Below, one piece after another: positions 17,438 to 25,520 of a DNA stretch of 64,000 bases. The notes beneath the pieces were generated by a model. That model did not search any database and was not told where the DNA came from. It worked only from the letters and a program-made list of their open reading frames with translations. The position numbers were made by a program, and so were the translations under genes. The stretch covers positions 310,001 through 374,000 of the forward strand of contig NZ_JABEZT010000003.1 in NCBI RefSeq assembly GCF_013149805.1. Direction: 5' to 3'. Positions within the stretch are counted from its first letter, which is position 1. Each line of letters opens with the position of its first letter. Origin of the DNA: Isoptericola chiayiensis. GTDB taxonomy: Bacteria; Actinomycetota; Actinomycetes; Actinomycetales; Cellulomonadaceae.

Positions 17438-17469
17438 TAACGTCTGGATCCGTGATCGACGATGCCTGA
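17438..17469 (+). promoter_or_regulatory. Leaderless promoter and five-codon mini-ORF before lacI
   Basis: TAACGT (17438-17443) would start transcription near 17450. GTG 17452 opens a five-codon frame ending in TGA 17467-17469, and the regulator's ATG (17462) lies inside it in another frame. Either the regulator mRNA has a leader of about 10 nt, or translation of the mini-ORF influences the regulator start. Confidence 0.4.
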
Positions 17470-18469
17470 GCCGACGGCGACCATCCACGACGTGGCTCGC
17501 CACGCCGGGGTGTCGGCCGCGACCGTCTCCAACTTCTTCAACTGGCCCGACAAGCTGTCGGACCGGATGAAGGAGCGCGTGGGCGCGGCCGTGGACGCGC
17601 TGGGGTTCGTGCCGAACATGCCGGCCCGGCAGCTGCGCCGCCAGCACAGCGGCATCGTCGGCCTGAGCGTCGTCAACGCCTCCAACCCGTTCTTCGCGGG
17701 GCTGGCCACCGCCGTCGAGCAGGTCGCCGAGGACGCGGGGCTGTCGGTCGTGGTGGGGTCGTCCCACGAGTCGCCCGTGCAGCAGGAGAAGTTCCTCACC
17801 CTGTTCGAGCAGCTCCGCTTCGACGGCGTGGTGGTCACCCCGACCGACGACGAGCTCGAGCCGTTGCGCCGCCGCCGCGACCGGGGCACGCCGGTGGTGC
17901 TCGTGGACCACGAGGACCCCGACGGGCGGCTGTCCTCGGTCAGCCTGGACCACCGCGAGGGTGGCCGGCTCGGGGCGCGGCACCTGGTCGACTCGGGCCG
18001 CCGTCGGCTCCTGTTCGCCGCCGGTCACGAGGGCGTGCGGCAGGTCGCGCGGCGCCTGGAGGGCTGCCGCGAGGTCGTGGCCGCCGCCGAGGGGGTGCAC
18101 CTGGAGGTGGTGCGCTCCGAGGACCTGGACCTCACCGTCGGTGAGGAGACCGGGACGTGGATCGCGTCGCTGGACGCCGACGAGCGCCCCGACGCCGTGT
18201 TCGCCGGGAACGACCTGCACGCCATCGGGCTGGTCGGCGCGCTGCTCGCCGGCGGGCTGCGGGTCCCCGAGGACGTCGCCGTGCTGGGGTACGACGACAT
18301 CCCCTTCGCCGCGCGGGCGTCGGTCCCGCTGACGACGGTCCGGCAGCCGATCGCGGAGATGGGCCGGGCGGCGGCGCGGCTGCTGCTGGACGAGATCCGC
18401 ACGCCGGGCAGCGCCCCCCGCGACGTCGTCTTCCCGCCCGAGCTCGTGGTGCGCGCGTCGGCACCCTGA
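17462..18469 (+). CDS. LacI-family transcriptional regulator
   Basis: A 335-residue regulator. The N-terminal HTH (TIHDVARHAGVSAATVSNFF) is followed by a hinge region ending in LGFVPNMPARQLR. A periplasmic-binding-protein-like sugar domain starts at IVGLSVVNASNPFFAGL and ends with VLGYDDIPFAARASVPLTTV. Neighbours (a VIT1 transporter, a metal exporter) give no sugar target, so its regulon is elsewhere or unknown. The ATG at 17462 is the only in-frame start before the HTH. It abuts the convergent CDF gene with no gap and no visible terminator. Confidence 0.93.
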   Translation: MPEPTATIHDVARHAGVSAATVSNFFNWPDKLSDRMKERVGAAVDALGFVPNMPARQLRRQHSGIVGLSVVNASNPFFAGLATAVEQVAEDAGLSVVVGSSHESPVQQEKFLTLFEQLRFDGVVVTPTDDELEPLRRRRDRGTPVVLVDHEDPDGRLSSVSLDHREGGRLGARHLVDSGRRRLLFAAGHEGVRQVARRLEGCREVVAAAEGVHLEVVRSEDLDLTVGEETGTWIASLDADERPDAVFAGNDLHAIGLVGALLAGGLRVPEDVAVLGYDDIPFAARASVPLTTVRQPIAEMGRAAARLLLDEIRTPGSAPRDVVFPPELVVRASAP

Positions 18470-19375
18470 TCACGCGTGCGTGGGGTGCTCGTGCTCCGGG
18501 TGGGTGTCGGGCTCGACCTGGAACGTCGTGTGCTCGACGCCGAAGTGGTCCCGCACGCAGTCCTGCAGCTCGTCGAGGATCCGCCCGGCGTGCCCGTCGC
18601 GGAAGCACCCCGTGTCCACGACGACGTGGGCGGAGAGCTGGGGGAGCCCGGTCGCGACGAGGGTGGCGTGCACGTCGTGGATCTCGCGCACGTGCTCGAC
18701 CTCGAGCAGGTGGCGGCGCACGTCGTCGAGGTCCAGGCCCGGCGGCGTGGACTCCAGGAGCACGGCGGCGGTGTCGCGCATGAGCCGCAGGGCGCGGGGC
18801 AGGATCAGCGCGCCGATGGCCAGGGCGGCGACCGTGTCCGCGTACGGCCAGCCGGTGGTGGTGAGGACGACGGCGGCGACGATCACGGCCACGGATCCCA
18901 GCGCGTCGTTGAGCACCTCGAGGAACGCCGCACGCAGGTTGAGGCTCGCGCTGCGGCGGCCGGCGAGGACGGCGAGCGCGGCCAGGTTGCCCACCAGCCC
19001 GACGACGCCGAACCAGATCAGCTCCTCGCCGGGGACCTCGGGCGGTCGTCGCAGCCGCTGCACGGCCTCGACGAGCACGAACACCCCGACGCCGAGCAGG
19101 ACGGTGGCCTGCGCGAGGGCCGCGAGCACCTCGACCCGGCGCAGCCCCCAGGTCCGCCGGGACGTGGGCGGCCGGCGCGAGACGTGCGCGGCGAACAGCG
19201 CGATCGCCAGCCCGGAGGCGTCCACCAGCAGGTGCACCGTGTCGGCGAGCAGCGCGAGGGACCCGGTGAGCCATGCGCCGACCACCTGGGCGAGGACCAC
19301 CGTCGAGGTGATCGCGAAGGCGGTCGCGAGCCGTCCGCGGTGGGTCTCGTGCGCGTGCGCGTGGTCGTGGGGCAT
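18470..19375 (-). CDS. Cation diffusion facilitator metal exporter
   Basis: A 301-residue CDF transporter, which exports Zn/Cd-type cations by proton exchange. His-rich ends (MPHDHAHAHETH and HPEHEHPTHA) flank six TM segments. TM2 has the metal-site HxxxD in ADTVHLLVDASG. The TM5 site reads FLEVLNDALGS, with Glu where many members have His; related actinobacterial proteins may share this, but I cannot check. The C-terminal cytoplasmic domain begins near residue 210. It lies 8 nt downstream of a CmtR-like sensor gene, so the cargo is plausibly Cd, Pb or Zn and expression metal-induced. Confidence 0.92.
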   Translation of the reverse strand: MPHDHAHAHETHRGRLATAFAITSTVVLAQVVGAWLTGSLALLADTVHLLVDASGLAIALFAAHVSRRPPTSRRTWGLRRVEVLAALAQATVLLGVGVFVLVEAVQRLRRPPEVPGEELIWFGVVGLVGNLAALAVLAGRRSASLNLRAAFLEVLNDALGSVAVIVAAVVLTTTGWPYADTVAALAIGALILPRALRLMRDTAAVLLESTPPGLDLDDVRRHLLEVEHVREIHDVHATLVATGLPQLSAHVVVDTGCFRDGHAGRILDELQDCVRDHFGVEHTTFQVEPDTHPEHEHPTHA

Positions 19376-19383
19376 CGGCGGCC

Positions 19384-19752
19384 TCAGGCGGCGGTGCCCG
19401 ACGGCACGGTGCCCGACGGCGCGGGACCGGCGGCGCACGTGCAGTCCGGCCCGCAGCAGGCGGGGTCGACGACGAGGGTCAGGTCGAGCAGGTCGCCGAG
19501 GGCGTGCGCGAGGCGCGGGTCGGCGAGCCGGTACTCGGTGCGGCGGCCCTGCGGGCGGGTGGTGACGAGCCCGCACCCGCGCAGGCAGGCGAGCTGGTTG
19601 GAGATCACCTGCCGGGACACGGCGAGCCGTTCGGCGAGGTCGGACGGGTAGGCCGGCGCCTGCCGCAGCTCGAGCAGGATGCGCGCCCGGGTGGGGTCGC
19701 CCAGGGCGTGCGCGGTCCGGGCGAGGGCGTCGGTGTGCGTCAGGGTGGCCAC
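19384..19752 (-). CDS. cmtR: CmtR-like ArsR-family metal sensor
   Basis: A repressor of 122 residues with a winged helix: LGDPTRARILLEL, then the recognition region SDLAERLAVSRQVISNQLACL. The segment LACLRGCGLV matches the Cys57/Cys61 site of mycobacterial CmtR, the Cd(II)/Pb(II) sensor. A Cys-rich tail (DPACCGPDCTC) takes the place of the third CmtR ligand, Cys102. GTG 19752 is the start, because TACGGT (19759-19764, minus) lies 6 nt upstream. A perfect palindrome at 19769-19790 should be its operator. Metal binding would release DNA and express the downstream CDF exporter. The symbol is by analogy. Confidence 0.85.
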   Translation of the reverse strand: MATLTHTDALARTAHALGDPTRARILLELRQAPAYPSDLAERLAVSRQVISNQLACLRGCGLVTTRPQGRRTEYRLADPRLAHALGDLLDLTLVVDPACCGPDCTCAAGPAPSGTVPSGTAA

Positions 19753-19758
19753 CTGCCG

Positions 19759-19764
19759 ACCGTA
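19759..19764 (-). promoter_or_regulatory. Leaderless promoter -10 (TACGGT) of the cmtR-CDF operon
   Basis: On the minus strand TACGGT ends 6 nt before GTG 19752. The sensor's palindrome (19769-19790) lies directly upstream in the spacer/-35 region, so repressor binding would block polymerase. Confidence 0.55.
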
Positions 19765-19768
19765 GCAT

Positions 19769-19790
19769 CGGTACACGCATCGGTGTACCG
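19769..19790. promoter_or_regulatory. ArsR/CmtR operator palindrome
   Basis: Perfect inverted repeat CGGTACAC - 6 bp - GTGTACCG. The same bases also form a direct repeat of a GCATCGGT core. It sits 17 bp upstream of the cmtR-like start and 114 codons away from nothing else regulated, so autoregulation of the sensor-exporter operon is the simple reading. Confidence 0.75.
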
Positions 19791-19795
19791 AGGGG

Positions 19796-20653
19796 TCAGG
19801 TGCGCGCCAGGACCTCCCGGAGCCACCCGATCGTGGGTGCCAGCAGCTCGGCGTCGAACCGGGCGTCGGAGTGCTCGGCGCCCTCCAGCCAGGTGACCCA
19901 CGGCCGGTCCCCACGCCGCTCCAGCGCGTCGACGAGCAGCTCGGCCTGCCCCGGCGCGACCGTGCAGTCCGCCGTGCCGTGCGCGATCGCGAACGCCGGC
20001 AGCGGTGCGTCGCCCGCCGACGCCAGGTGCGGCAGGGGCCCCGCCTGCGCCGCGGCCTCCGGGGCGGTGCGCAGCGGAGAGCCGACGTACCGCGACTCCG
20101 GCGAGTCGTCCGCCGAGTGCGTGCTCGGCGCGCAGCCGATCTCGGCGGCGTGGGAGTCCATCAGGGTGAAGTCCGTCGGCCCGTACCAGTCGACCACCGC
20201 GGCGACCCGCGGGACCGGGGTGCCGTCGTCGTGCTCGGACCCCCCGGACCCCGCAGCCGGCCACGGCGGCACCTGGTCCGCCAGCGCCCCGACGACGCAG
20301 GCGATGTTCGCGCCCGCCGACTCCCCGAAGAGCACGACGCGGTGCTCGTCCACCTCGGGGAGCCCCTGCAGGAACCGCACGGCGGCGATCACGTCCTCGA
20401 CCGCCGCGGGGAACGGCGCCTCGCCCGAGAGCCGGTAGTCCAGGCTGGCGACCACGAACCCGCCGGCCAGCAGCGGCCCCACCTTCGGTGCCGCCATCGT
20501 GCGCGACCCGTAGTACCAGCCGCCGCCGTGCACGAACAGCACGGCGGGCAGCTCGGGCCCGTCCTGGGCGTCCTCGGGCAGCCACACGTCCAGTCGCTGG
20601 CTGGGGGAGTCGGCGGCGTAGGCGACGTCGGCGCGCGTCGGTGCGAGATCCAT
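19796..20653 (-). CDS. HSL/BD-FAE-type alpha/beta hydrolase (esterase)
   Basis: A 285-residue soluble esterase/lipase-like enzyme. The oxyanion motif HGGGW (about residue 42) and nucleophile elbow GESAG (about residue 109) are those of the hormone-sensitive-lipase/BD-FAE group. Asp in AHGTADCTV and His in EGAEHSDARF complete the triad. No signal peptide is seen. ATG 20653 is preferred over the in-frame codon at 20689, which adds 12 residues with no family match. It may deacylate small esters such as acetylated sugars; the substrate is not determinable. Its stop is 5 bp from the cmtR operator. Confidence 0.88.
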   Translation of the reverse strand: MDLAPTRADVAYAADSPSQRLDVWLPEDAQDGPELPAVLFVHGGGWYYGSRTMAAPKVGPLLAGGFVVASLDYRLSGEAPFPAAVEDVIAAVRFLQGLPEVDEHRVVLFGESAGANIACVVGALADQVPPWPAAGSGGSEHDDGTPVPRVAAVVDWYGPTDFTLMDSHAAEIGCAPSTHSADDSPESRYVGSPLRTAPEAAAQAGPLPHLASAGDAPLPAFAIAHGTADCTVAPGQAELLVDALERRGDRPWVTWLEGAEHSDARFDAELLAPTIGWLREVLART

Positions 20654-20699
20654 GCCCCCAGCCTTCCATCCCGGTCCTGCCCGGGTCACTCCGCCCTCC

Positions 20700-21656
20700 T
20701 CACTCCGCGAGCCGGGCCGGCAGGACGGCCGTCACCGCGAACCCCCCGTCGGCCGACCGCCCCGCCTGCACCGTGCCGCCGAGCAGCACCGCGCGCGCTA
20801 CGGCCTGCGGCGGCCCGCAGCCCGCCGGGTCCGGCTCTCCCGCGACGGACCGCTCGACGACGGACCGTCTCGCGCCGTCGTCGGCCACCGTGATCCGCAG
20901 GCGGCGGTCGGCGACCGCGAGGCGCACCAGCACGTGCCGTGCTGTCGCGCGGCGCAGCACGTCGGCCACGCACTCCTGGACGATCCGGTAGGCCGCGGCG
21001 TCGACCGTCGCGTCGATCGAGCCCGTCGGGACGTCGACCCGGGTGGTGACCTGCACGCCCGCGGAGCGCACCGGCTCGACCAGGGCCGACAGCCCCGCCG
21101 GGCCGGTCGCCGCGGGAAGGACGCCCCGCGCGCCGCGGCCCGTCGGGTCCGTCGCGGGTCGGTCGCCCAGCAGCGCCGCGGTGGCGCGGAGCTCGTGCCG
21201 CATCGCCGCCGTCGCCCCGCGCACGTGCCGCAGCGCGGTCCGGGCCCCGTCGTCGTCCCGGCCGACCGCCTCGGCCGCGACGTCCGCGTGCAGGTCCACC
21301 AGCCCCAGCAGGTGGCCGACGACGCCGTGCAGGTCGCCGGCGACGCGCAGCCGCTCGTGGACCAGGTCGTCGTGGCCGGCAGGGGACGCGGCCGCGCGCG
21401 GCGCCGCCGTCGCACCACCGGCGACCTCGTGCGTGCGCCGCACCGTCACCCCGACCGCCGCCGCCGCGGTGACCAGCGCGAGCCCGCCCGCCAGCACCTG
21501 GAGGGTGTCGCGCAGCCCGGCCGCGCCGCGGACGGCGAGGGACGCCGAGACCGCCACGAGCGCGACGAGCAGCACCGCGGCCGCGCCGGAGGCCACGTCG
21601 GCCGCCCAGGGGGTGGGCCGGCCGACCTCCTCGTCGAGGGGTGCGGGCGGGGGCAC
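20700..21656 (-). CDS. Orphan, degenerate NarL-type sensor kinase
   Basis: A 318-residue protein with two TM segments in residues 20-75, then a HisKA_3-like helix containing DLHGVVGHLL. The phospho-His is kept, but the following Asp of the usual LHD motif is Gly. In the ATPase region, YRIVQECVADVLRRA has Asp where the N-box Asn is expected. After VADDGA the usual glycine-rich lid motif is missing. No response regulator is next to it. It is probably a weak or inactive kinase, perhaps a scaffold or phosphatase. GTG 21656 is the likely start; the upstream in-frame extension overlaps the divergent nitroreductase gene and looks non-coding. Confidence 0.72.
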   Translation of the reverse strand: MPPPAPLDEEVGRPTPWAADVASGAAAVLLVALVAVSASLAVRGAAGLRDTLQVLAGGLALVTAAAAVGVTVRRTHEVAGGATAAPRAAASPAGHDDLVHERLRVAGDLHGVVGHLLGLVDLHADVAAEAVGRDDDGARTALRHVRGATAAMRHELRATAALLGDRPATDPTGRGARGVLPAATGPAGLSALVEPVRSAGVQVTTRVDVPTGSIDATVDAAAYRIVQECVADVLRRATARHVLVRLAVADRRLRITVADDGARRSVVERSVAGEPDPAGCGPPQAVARAVLLGGTVQAGRSADGGFAVTAVLPARLAE

Positions 21657-21752
21657 GCTGACACTGTAGGTCCGTGCCGGGCGGCTCGCCGGGCCGTCGC
21701 GGCTGCCGGGCCCTGCGACCACCCGCCCGTCGCGACGGCCGGGACGCGCCGC

Positions 21753-21758
21753 TACGTT
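21753..21758 (+). promoter_or_regulatory. Leaderless promoter -10 (TACGTT)
   Basis: TACGTT ends 7 nt before ATG 21766, with no Shine-Dalgarno sequence. It supports this ATG rather than the TTG nine bases upstream. Confidence 0.5.
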
Positions 21759-21765
21759 GGTCGCC

Positions 21766-22245
21766 ATGGGACTCGCCTCGCGCCTGCTGCGCACCCGCTG
21801 GCTCGTGCGCGCGCCGATCCACCTGTACCGCGCCGGGCTGGGATTCCTCCTCGGTGACCGGATGCTCCTGCTGACCCATCGCGGGCGCTCGAGCGGCAAA
21901 CCCCGGCAGGTGGTCCTGGAGGTCTCCGCCCGCCCGGCCGACGACCACCTGGTCGTGGTCAGCGGACTCGGCCCCCGGTCCCAGTGGCTCCGCAACCTCG
22001 CCGCCGAGCCACGCGTGCTGGTCTCCACCGGGCGTCGGCGCGACGTGCGGACGCTCGCGGGCGTCCGCGCCCCCGACGGCGCGGCCGCGATGCTGCGCGA
22101 CTACGCCCGTGAGCACCCGACGAGCTGGGAGAACCTCCGTCCGGTCGTCGAGGAGTGGGCCGTGCCCCTGGCCGCCGAGCGCGGCGAGGAGGACTGGCTG
22201 CGCGTCGTGCCCGTGGTGGACCTGTACCTGCTCGCCCCGTCCTGA
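21766..22245 (+). CDS. Deazaflavin (F420)-dependent nitroreductase-family protein
   Basis: A 159-residue protein of the Ddn / nitroreductase family split-barrel group, which use F420H2 in actinobacteria. The family segment LLLTHRGRSSGKPRQVVLE is near residue 35, followed by SGLGPRSQWLRNLAAEPRV. A helical C-terminal half ends in VPVVDLYLLAP. Cytosolic, with a hydrophobic amphipathic N-terminus typical of the family. It suggests the organism makes F420. The natural substrate (quinone or other) is unknown. Confidence 0.88.
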   Translation: MGLASRLLRTRWLVRAPIHLYRAGLGFLLGDRMLLLTHRGRSSGKPRQVVLEVSARPADDHLVVVSGLGPRSQWLRNLAAEPRVLVSTGRRRDVRTLAGVRAPDGAAAMLRDYAREHPTSWENLRPVVEEWAVPLAAERGEEDWLRVVPVVDLYLLAPS

Positions 22246-22292
22246 GGCCGGGGTCGGCAGAGCGACCGGGACCGGCACCAGGCCCGCCGGCG

Positions 22293-23105
22293 TCACACGG
22301 TGGTTGCGGGCGTGGCTGCCGCGACGAGCCGGTCGATCTCCGCCTCCCAGTCCACGGTCGCCCCGGCCGGTGCCGTCACCCCGAGCAGCACCACGCGGTC
22401 GTCGAACCAGGCCACGGCGGCGGCGGCCTGCCGGGACCCGGCGGCGCTCCCCGACGGCGACGGACCCGTGAGCCCCGCCCAGCCGCGGTCGCCCCGCAGC
22501 TCGACGGGGGAGCCGCCGGGGCCGGGCACGATGCGGTCGCCGAGCGGGGCGACCTCGGCGGGTGCAGGCCCGTCGCAGAGCAGCGCCGTCTGCGGGACCT
22601 GCGGGTCGACGTGCGAGCCTGCCGCGGGGTCCCGCAGGTTGACCCCGAGCAGGTAGGTGGCGGGCCTCGGTGCCTCGGGGTGGGCGGCCAGGGTGAAGAC
22701 CTCCAGCCCCCCCGTCCGGACACCGGAGACGGCGACGTCGCCGCGGTGCAGGCCGGTGGTCCACAGGTCGCCGCACCAGTCCCAGCCGTACCCGGGCGAG
22801 GTGATGAGCTCCAGCCCGGGCAGCCGGTGCGGGACGGGGGTCCGCGGACCGTACGGGTCGTCCCGGGAGGGCCTCGCCAGCCACTCCTCGCGCACGGGGA
22901 TCACCTCGGCGTCACCGTCCGGGAAGTCGTCGACGGTCAGGACCCACGACGCCGGGACCCAGCGTTGGTCCCGGTGCTCGCGGTAGACGGCGGACAGGCT
23001 CGGACCCCAGGACGTCAGGGTGGCCACGAGGAGCGCCATGGCGGCGACGATCGTCGTCGGGACGAACAGCATCCGGCGGCGGTGCGCGGCGAGCAGGTCG
23101 GTCAT
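22293..23105 (-). CDS. Single-TM protein of a putative type VII-associated operon
   Basis: A 270-residue protein. After a short basic cytoplasmic start (MTDLLAAHRRRM) comes one TM segment (about 13-32). The ~235-residue remainder is predicted outside, with two Cys (WDWCGDLWT and LLCDGPAP) that could form a disulfide. I do not recognise a family. ATG 23105 overlaps the stop of the 686-residue gene by 4 nt (ATGA), and that gene overlaps an EspC-like gene in the same way, so the three are one tightly coupled operon of which this is the last gene. It may anchor or assist the upstream proteins; this is inference. Confidence 0.75.
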   Translation of the reverse strand: MTDLLAAHRRRMLFVPTTIVAAMALLVATLTSWGPSLSAVYREHRDQRWVPASWVLTVDDFPDGDAEVIPVREEWLARPSRDDPYGPRTPVPHRLPGLELITSPGYGWDWCGDLWTTGLHRGDVAVSGVRTGGLEVFTLAAHPEAPRPATYLLGVNLRDPAAGSHVDPQVPQTALLCDGPAPAEVAPLGDRIVPGPGGSPVELRGDRGWAGLTGPSPSGSAAGSRQAAAAVAWFDDRVVLLGVTAPAGATVDWEAEIDRLVAAATPATTV

Positions 23106-25162
23106 GAGGAGTCTCCCAGGGTGCGGCGGAGGTCGGAGTAGACCCCGTAGCGTTCGTCGAAGCGGCTCCCGATCGCGTGCGAGTCGGGATCGAGCTGGTC
23201 GAGCCGGGCAGGGGCGGCCTCCGGGTCGAGGCCGGCGGCCGCGTCGGCTTCCGTGGCCGCCTCGTGCAACGGGGCGGCGAACCGTTCGCGCAGCAGCGAC
23301 TCGTCGCGCAGGACGGTCTCGCGCGCCTCGGCCACCTGGTCGGGCAGCAGGGGCGGCAGCAGCAGACCCGCGCCGGTCGTGATCACGGAGGCGGCCGGCC
23401 GTGCCGTCGCCGTCGACAGGCCGAGGCCCGTGTTGAGCCACCCCGTCGCCGCCTCCGTGCGGGCCTGGTCGGCGCGGGCCTCGAGCAGGATCGGCGAGCG
23501 GGTGGCACCGGCGACGACCCCGGTGTCCCCGACGGTGTCCTGCGCCGCGGCGGTCCGGCCCGAGGCGTCCAGCGGTGCGTCCATGCCGTCCGCCACCCGT
23601 GCCACGTAGCGGTCGGCGGCACCCAGCCAGTGGTCGGCCGCAACCGGGGTGCCCGACGTCACGCCGATGAGCCGGCGCAGCTCGAACGCGTCCAGCCGAG
23701 GCTGCACGCAGGTCGCCGTGCCCGGCGTCGTCCCGTCGTCCAGCTCGGGGTCCTCGATCTCCTCGAAGATCGGGATGTACGGCTCGTACGCGAGCGCGAC
23801 GTGCCGTGCGGCCTCGTCGGGGACCGCGGAGTGGGGGCCGAGCAGCCCGCGATGGCCCACGAGCTCCGGCGTGGCGCGTTCCACCACGAGCGCGGCCCGG
23901 GACTGCGTCGCGGAGTCCGACGACGCGCTGCCGTGCCGGACGGCCACGGCGAGCAGACCTGCCACCGCGGCCCCGCCGTCGGGCCAGCCGTCCGGCGGCA
24001 CCCGGCCGAACCAGGACCGGATCCGCACGGCGGCGAGATCGGCGTCCTCGGGTGCGAGGTGGTCGAGCGCCGCGTCGGGGTCGGCGGACAGTCCGGTCGC
24101 GACCGCGACGACCACGGGCCCCGACCCTGCCACGAAGAGGTCGTCGCGAGGTTCGTGCCCGTGGCGGGCGCCGAGCGCGTCCGCCGCGCCGACGAACACC
24201 GGGAGCGGGAGACCCGCGAACAGGCCGGCGACGAGCTGCGCCCGGTCGTCCATCCCGAGCGTGGAGTCCCCGAGGGCCGCGACCAGCGCCGCACCCTGCT
24301 CCCGCTGCTCCGCCGCCGTCGCCGTGCCGGCCCACGCCGCGAGGCCGGCGGCCAGCTCCTGCACGGGGGCGCCGGACCCGGAGCCGAGCACCCGGGCGAC
24401 CTGTGCCGGGGTGACGTGCTGCCAGAACGCGGTCCACACGACGGGGTCGTCGCCGGCGGCACGGATCGCGGCGGCCAGGTCGGCGCGGGCGGCGGCCTGG
24501 TCCTCGCGCGAGCCGTCGGGGAACGTCGTCGCCAGCATCGCGGCCAGCCGCACCCCCCGGTCCCACCCGGCCCGGTACCGCGCCATGGAGCTCCCGGACG
24601 CGGCGGCCAGGCGCAGGGCTCCGGTGCGGTCGAGGCCCCCGAGCCGCGCGGCGGCCAGCTTGGACCCGGACTCCTTGGCCTCGCGGGCCCGGTACCAGTC
24701 GGCCTCGGCGGCCGCGACGTCCTGGCACGCCTGCTCGGCGCGGCGCCGGGCCTCCCACAACCGGGTGGCGGTGGTCGCCGGGTCGGCGGTCAGCGCGTCC
24801 TGCTGCCAGGCCTCGGCCTCGTCCGCCTCCGCGTGCCGCAGCCGGGCGGTCGCGACGGCGCGGCGCTCGAGCGCCAGCGCGGCCTCCCGCCGTTCGCTCG
24901 CCAGGTCCGCGGCGCGGCCCGTCAGGACGGTGGCGGCGTGCCGCAGCACCGTGCCGACGACGTCCGCCTCGGCCCCGAGGGCGTCGGTGACCTGGCGTGC
25001 GGCGTCGACGGCGTCCGAGCGGTGCTGCTCGAGACCGCGCCGGAGCCGGTCCAGGTCGGTCCGGGTCGTCGCCAGAGCCGCGGCTGCGCGTGCCGCGGCG
25101 GCGGAGAGGCCCTCCATCTGCGGGGGAGAGCCCGCCAGCGGGGTGAACGGGACGTCCGTCAT
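23102..25162 (-). CDS. Large helical protein, putative type VII secretion substrate
   Basis: A 686-residue protein. The first ~200 residues are Ala-rich, charged and strongly helical/coiled-coil (DLDRLRRGLEQHRSDAVDAA; ALALERRAVATARLRHAEADE), as in LXG/WXG-type N-termini. The middle contains repeated FWQHVTPAQVARVLG-like segments resembling those in long proteins (DUF6571-like) linked to WXG100 genes. The C-terminus has hydrophobic helices (GAGLLLPPLLPDQ) and ends polar. There is no signal peptide. It overlaps by ATGA with an EspC-like gene upstream and a single-TM gene downstream. A secreted or polymorphic-toxin-like role is possible, but no toxin domain is recognisable. Confidence 0.7.
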   Translation of the reverse strand: MTDVPFTPLAGSPPQMEGLSAAAARAAAALATTRTDLDRLRRGLEQHRSDAVDAARQVTDALGAEADVVGTVLRHAATVLTGRAADLASERREAALALERRAVATARLRHAEADEAEAWQQDALTADPATTATRLWEARRRAEQACQDVAAAEADWYRAREAKESGSKLAAARLGGLDRTGALRLAAASGSSMARYRAGWDRGVRLAAMLATTFPDGSREDQAAARADLAAAIRAAGDDPVVWTAFWQHVTPAQVARVLGSGSGAPVQELAAGLAAWAGTATAAEQREQGAALVAALGDSTLGMDDRAQLVAGLFAGLPLPVFVGAADALGARHGHEPRDDLFVAGSGPVVVAVATGLSADPDAALDHLAPEDADLAAVRIRSWFGRVPPDGWPDGGAAVAGLLAVAVRHGSASSDSATQSRAALVVERATPELVGHRGLLGPHSAVPDEAARHVALAYEPYIPIFEEIEDPELDDGTTPGTATCVQPRLDAFELRRLIGVTSGTPVAADHWLGAADRYVARVADGMDAPLDASGRTAAAQDTVGDTGVVAGATRSPILLEARADQARTEAATGWLNTGLGLSTATARPAASVITTGAGLLLPPLLPDQVAEARETVLRDESLLRERFAAPLHEAATEADAAAGLDPEAAPARLDQLDPDSHAIGSRFDERYGVYSDLRRTLGDSS

Positions 25163-25482
25163 GACCCGTCCCCGGTCACCGCCCGCGCGAGGCGTTCGAC
25201 GGCCGCGACCTCGGCCTGCTCGAACGCGGTCGACGCCGCCCCCAGGCGGTCGGCGAGGCCGGCGAGCGTGGCGACGAGGTCGCGGTGCGCGGGGCGCCAG
25301 GCGTCCAGCAGGTCGGTCACGGCCGCGGCGAGCACCGGGTCGCCGGCGGCGGCGCGGGCCTCGGCCGGTCCGCCCCCCGCGGTCACGGGGTCGTGCGCGA
25401 CGGCCTCGAGGGCGTCCGCGGCGCGTCCGGCCTGCCGTGCTGCCGCGGCGAGGTCGCTGGTGTCGAGGTCGAGGTGGGCCAT
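25159..25482 (-). CDS. EspC/WXG100-like small helical protein
   Basis: A 107-residue protein, Ala-rich and helical, with a central break at DLLDAWRPAHRDLV and a second helix LGAASTAFEQAEVAAVERLA. Length and pattern match EspC/DUF2580 and WXG100-type type VII secretion partners: two helices with a W-containing turn, and a Phe/Tyr-x3-(D/E)-type segment. No ESX ATPase (EccC) is in the window. ATG 25482 is chosen over the upstream in-frame ATG at 25530, which falls in a conserved-looking palindrome (25521-25545). It is the first gene of a three-gene coupled operon. Confidence 0.7.
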   Translation of the reverse strand: MAHLDLDTSDLAAAARQAGRAADALEAVAHDPVTAGGGPAEARAAAGDPVLAAAVTDLLDAWRPAHRDLVATLAGLADRLGAASTAFEQAEVAAVERLARAVTGDGS

Positions 25483-25520
25483 GACCGGGACGCTAGCGGC
25501 GGGGGACGGGACGCTGCCGG

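Noticed and set aside
22293-24758. An 821-codon minus-strand frame
   Set aside because: Only the last 271 codons (22293-23105) look real. The rest overlaps the 686-residue gene in another frame and translates to Arg/Gly-rich sequence.
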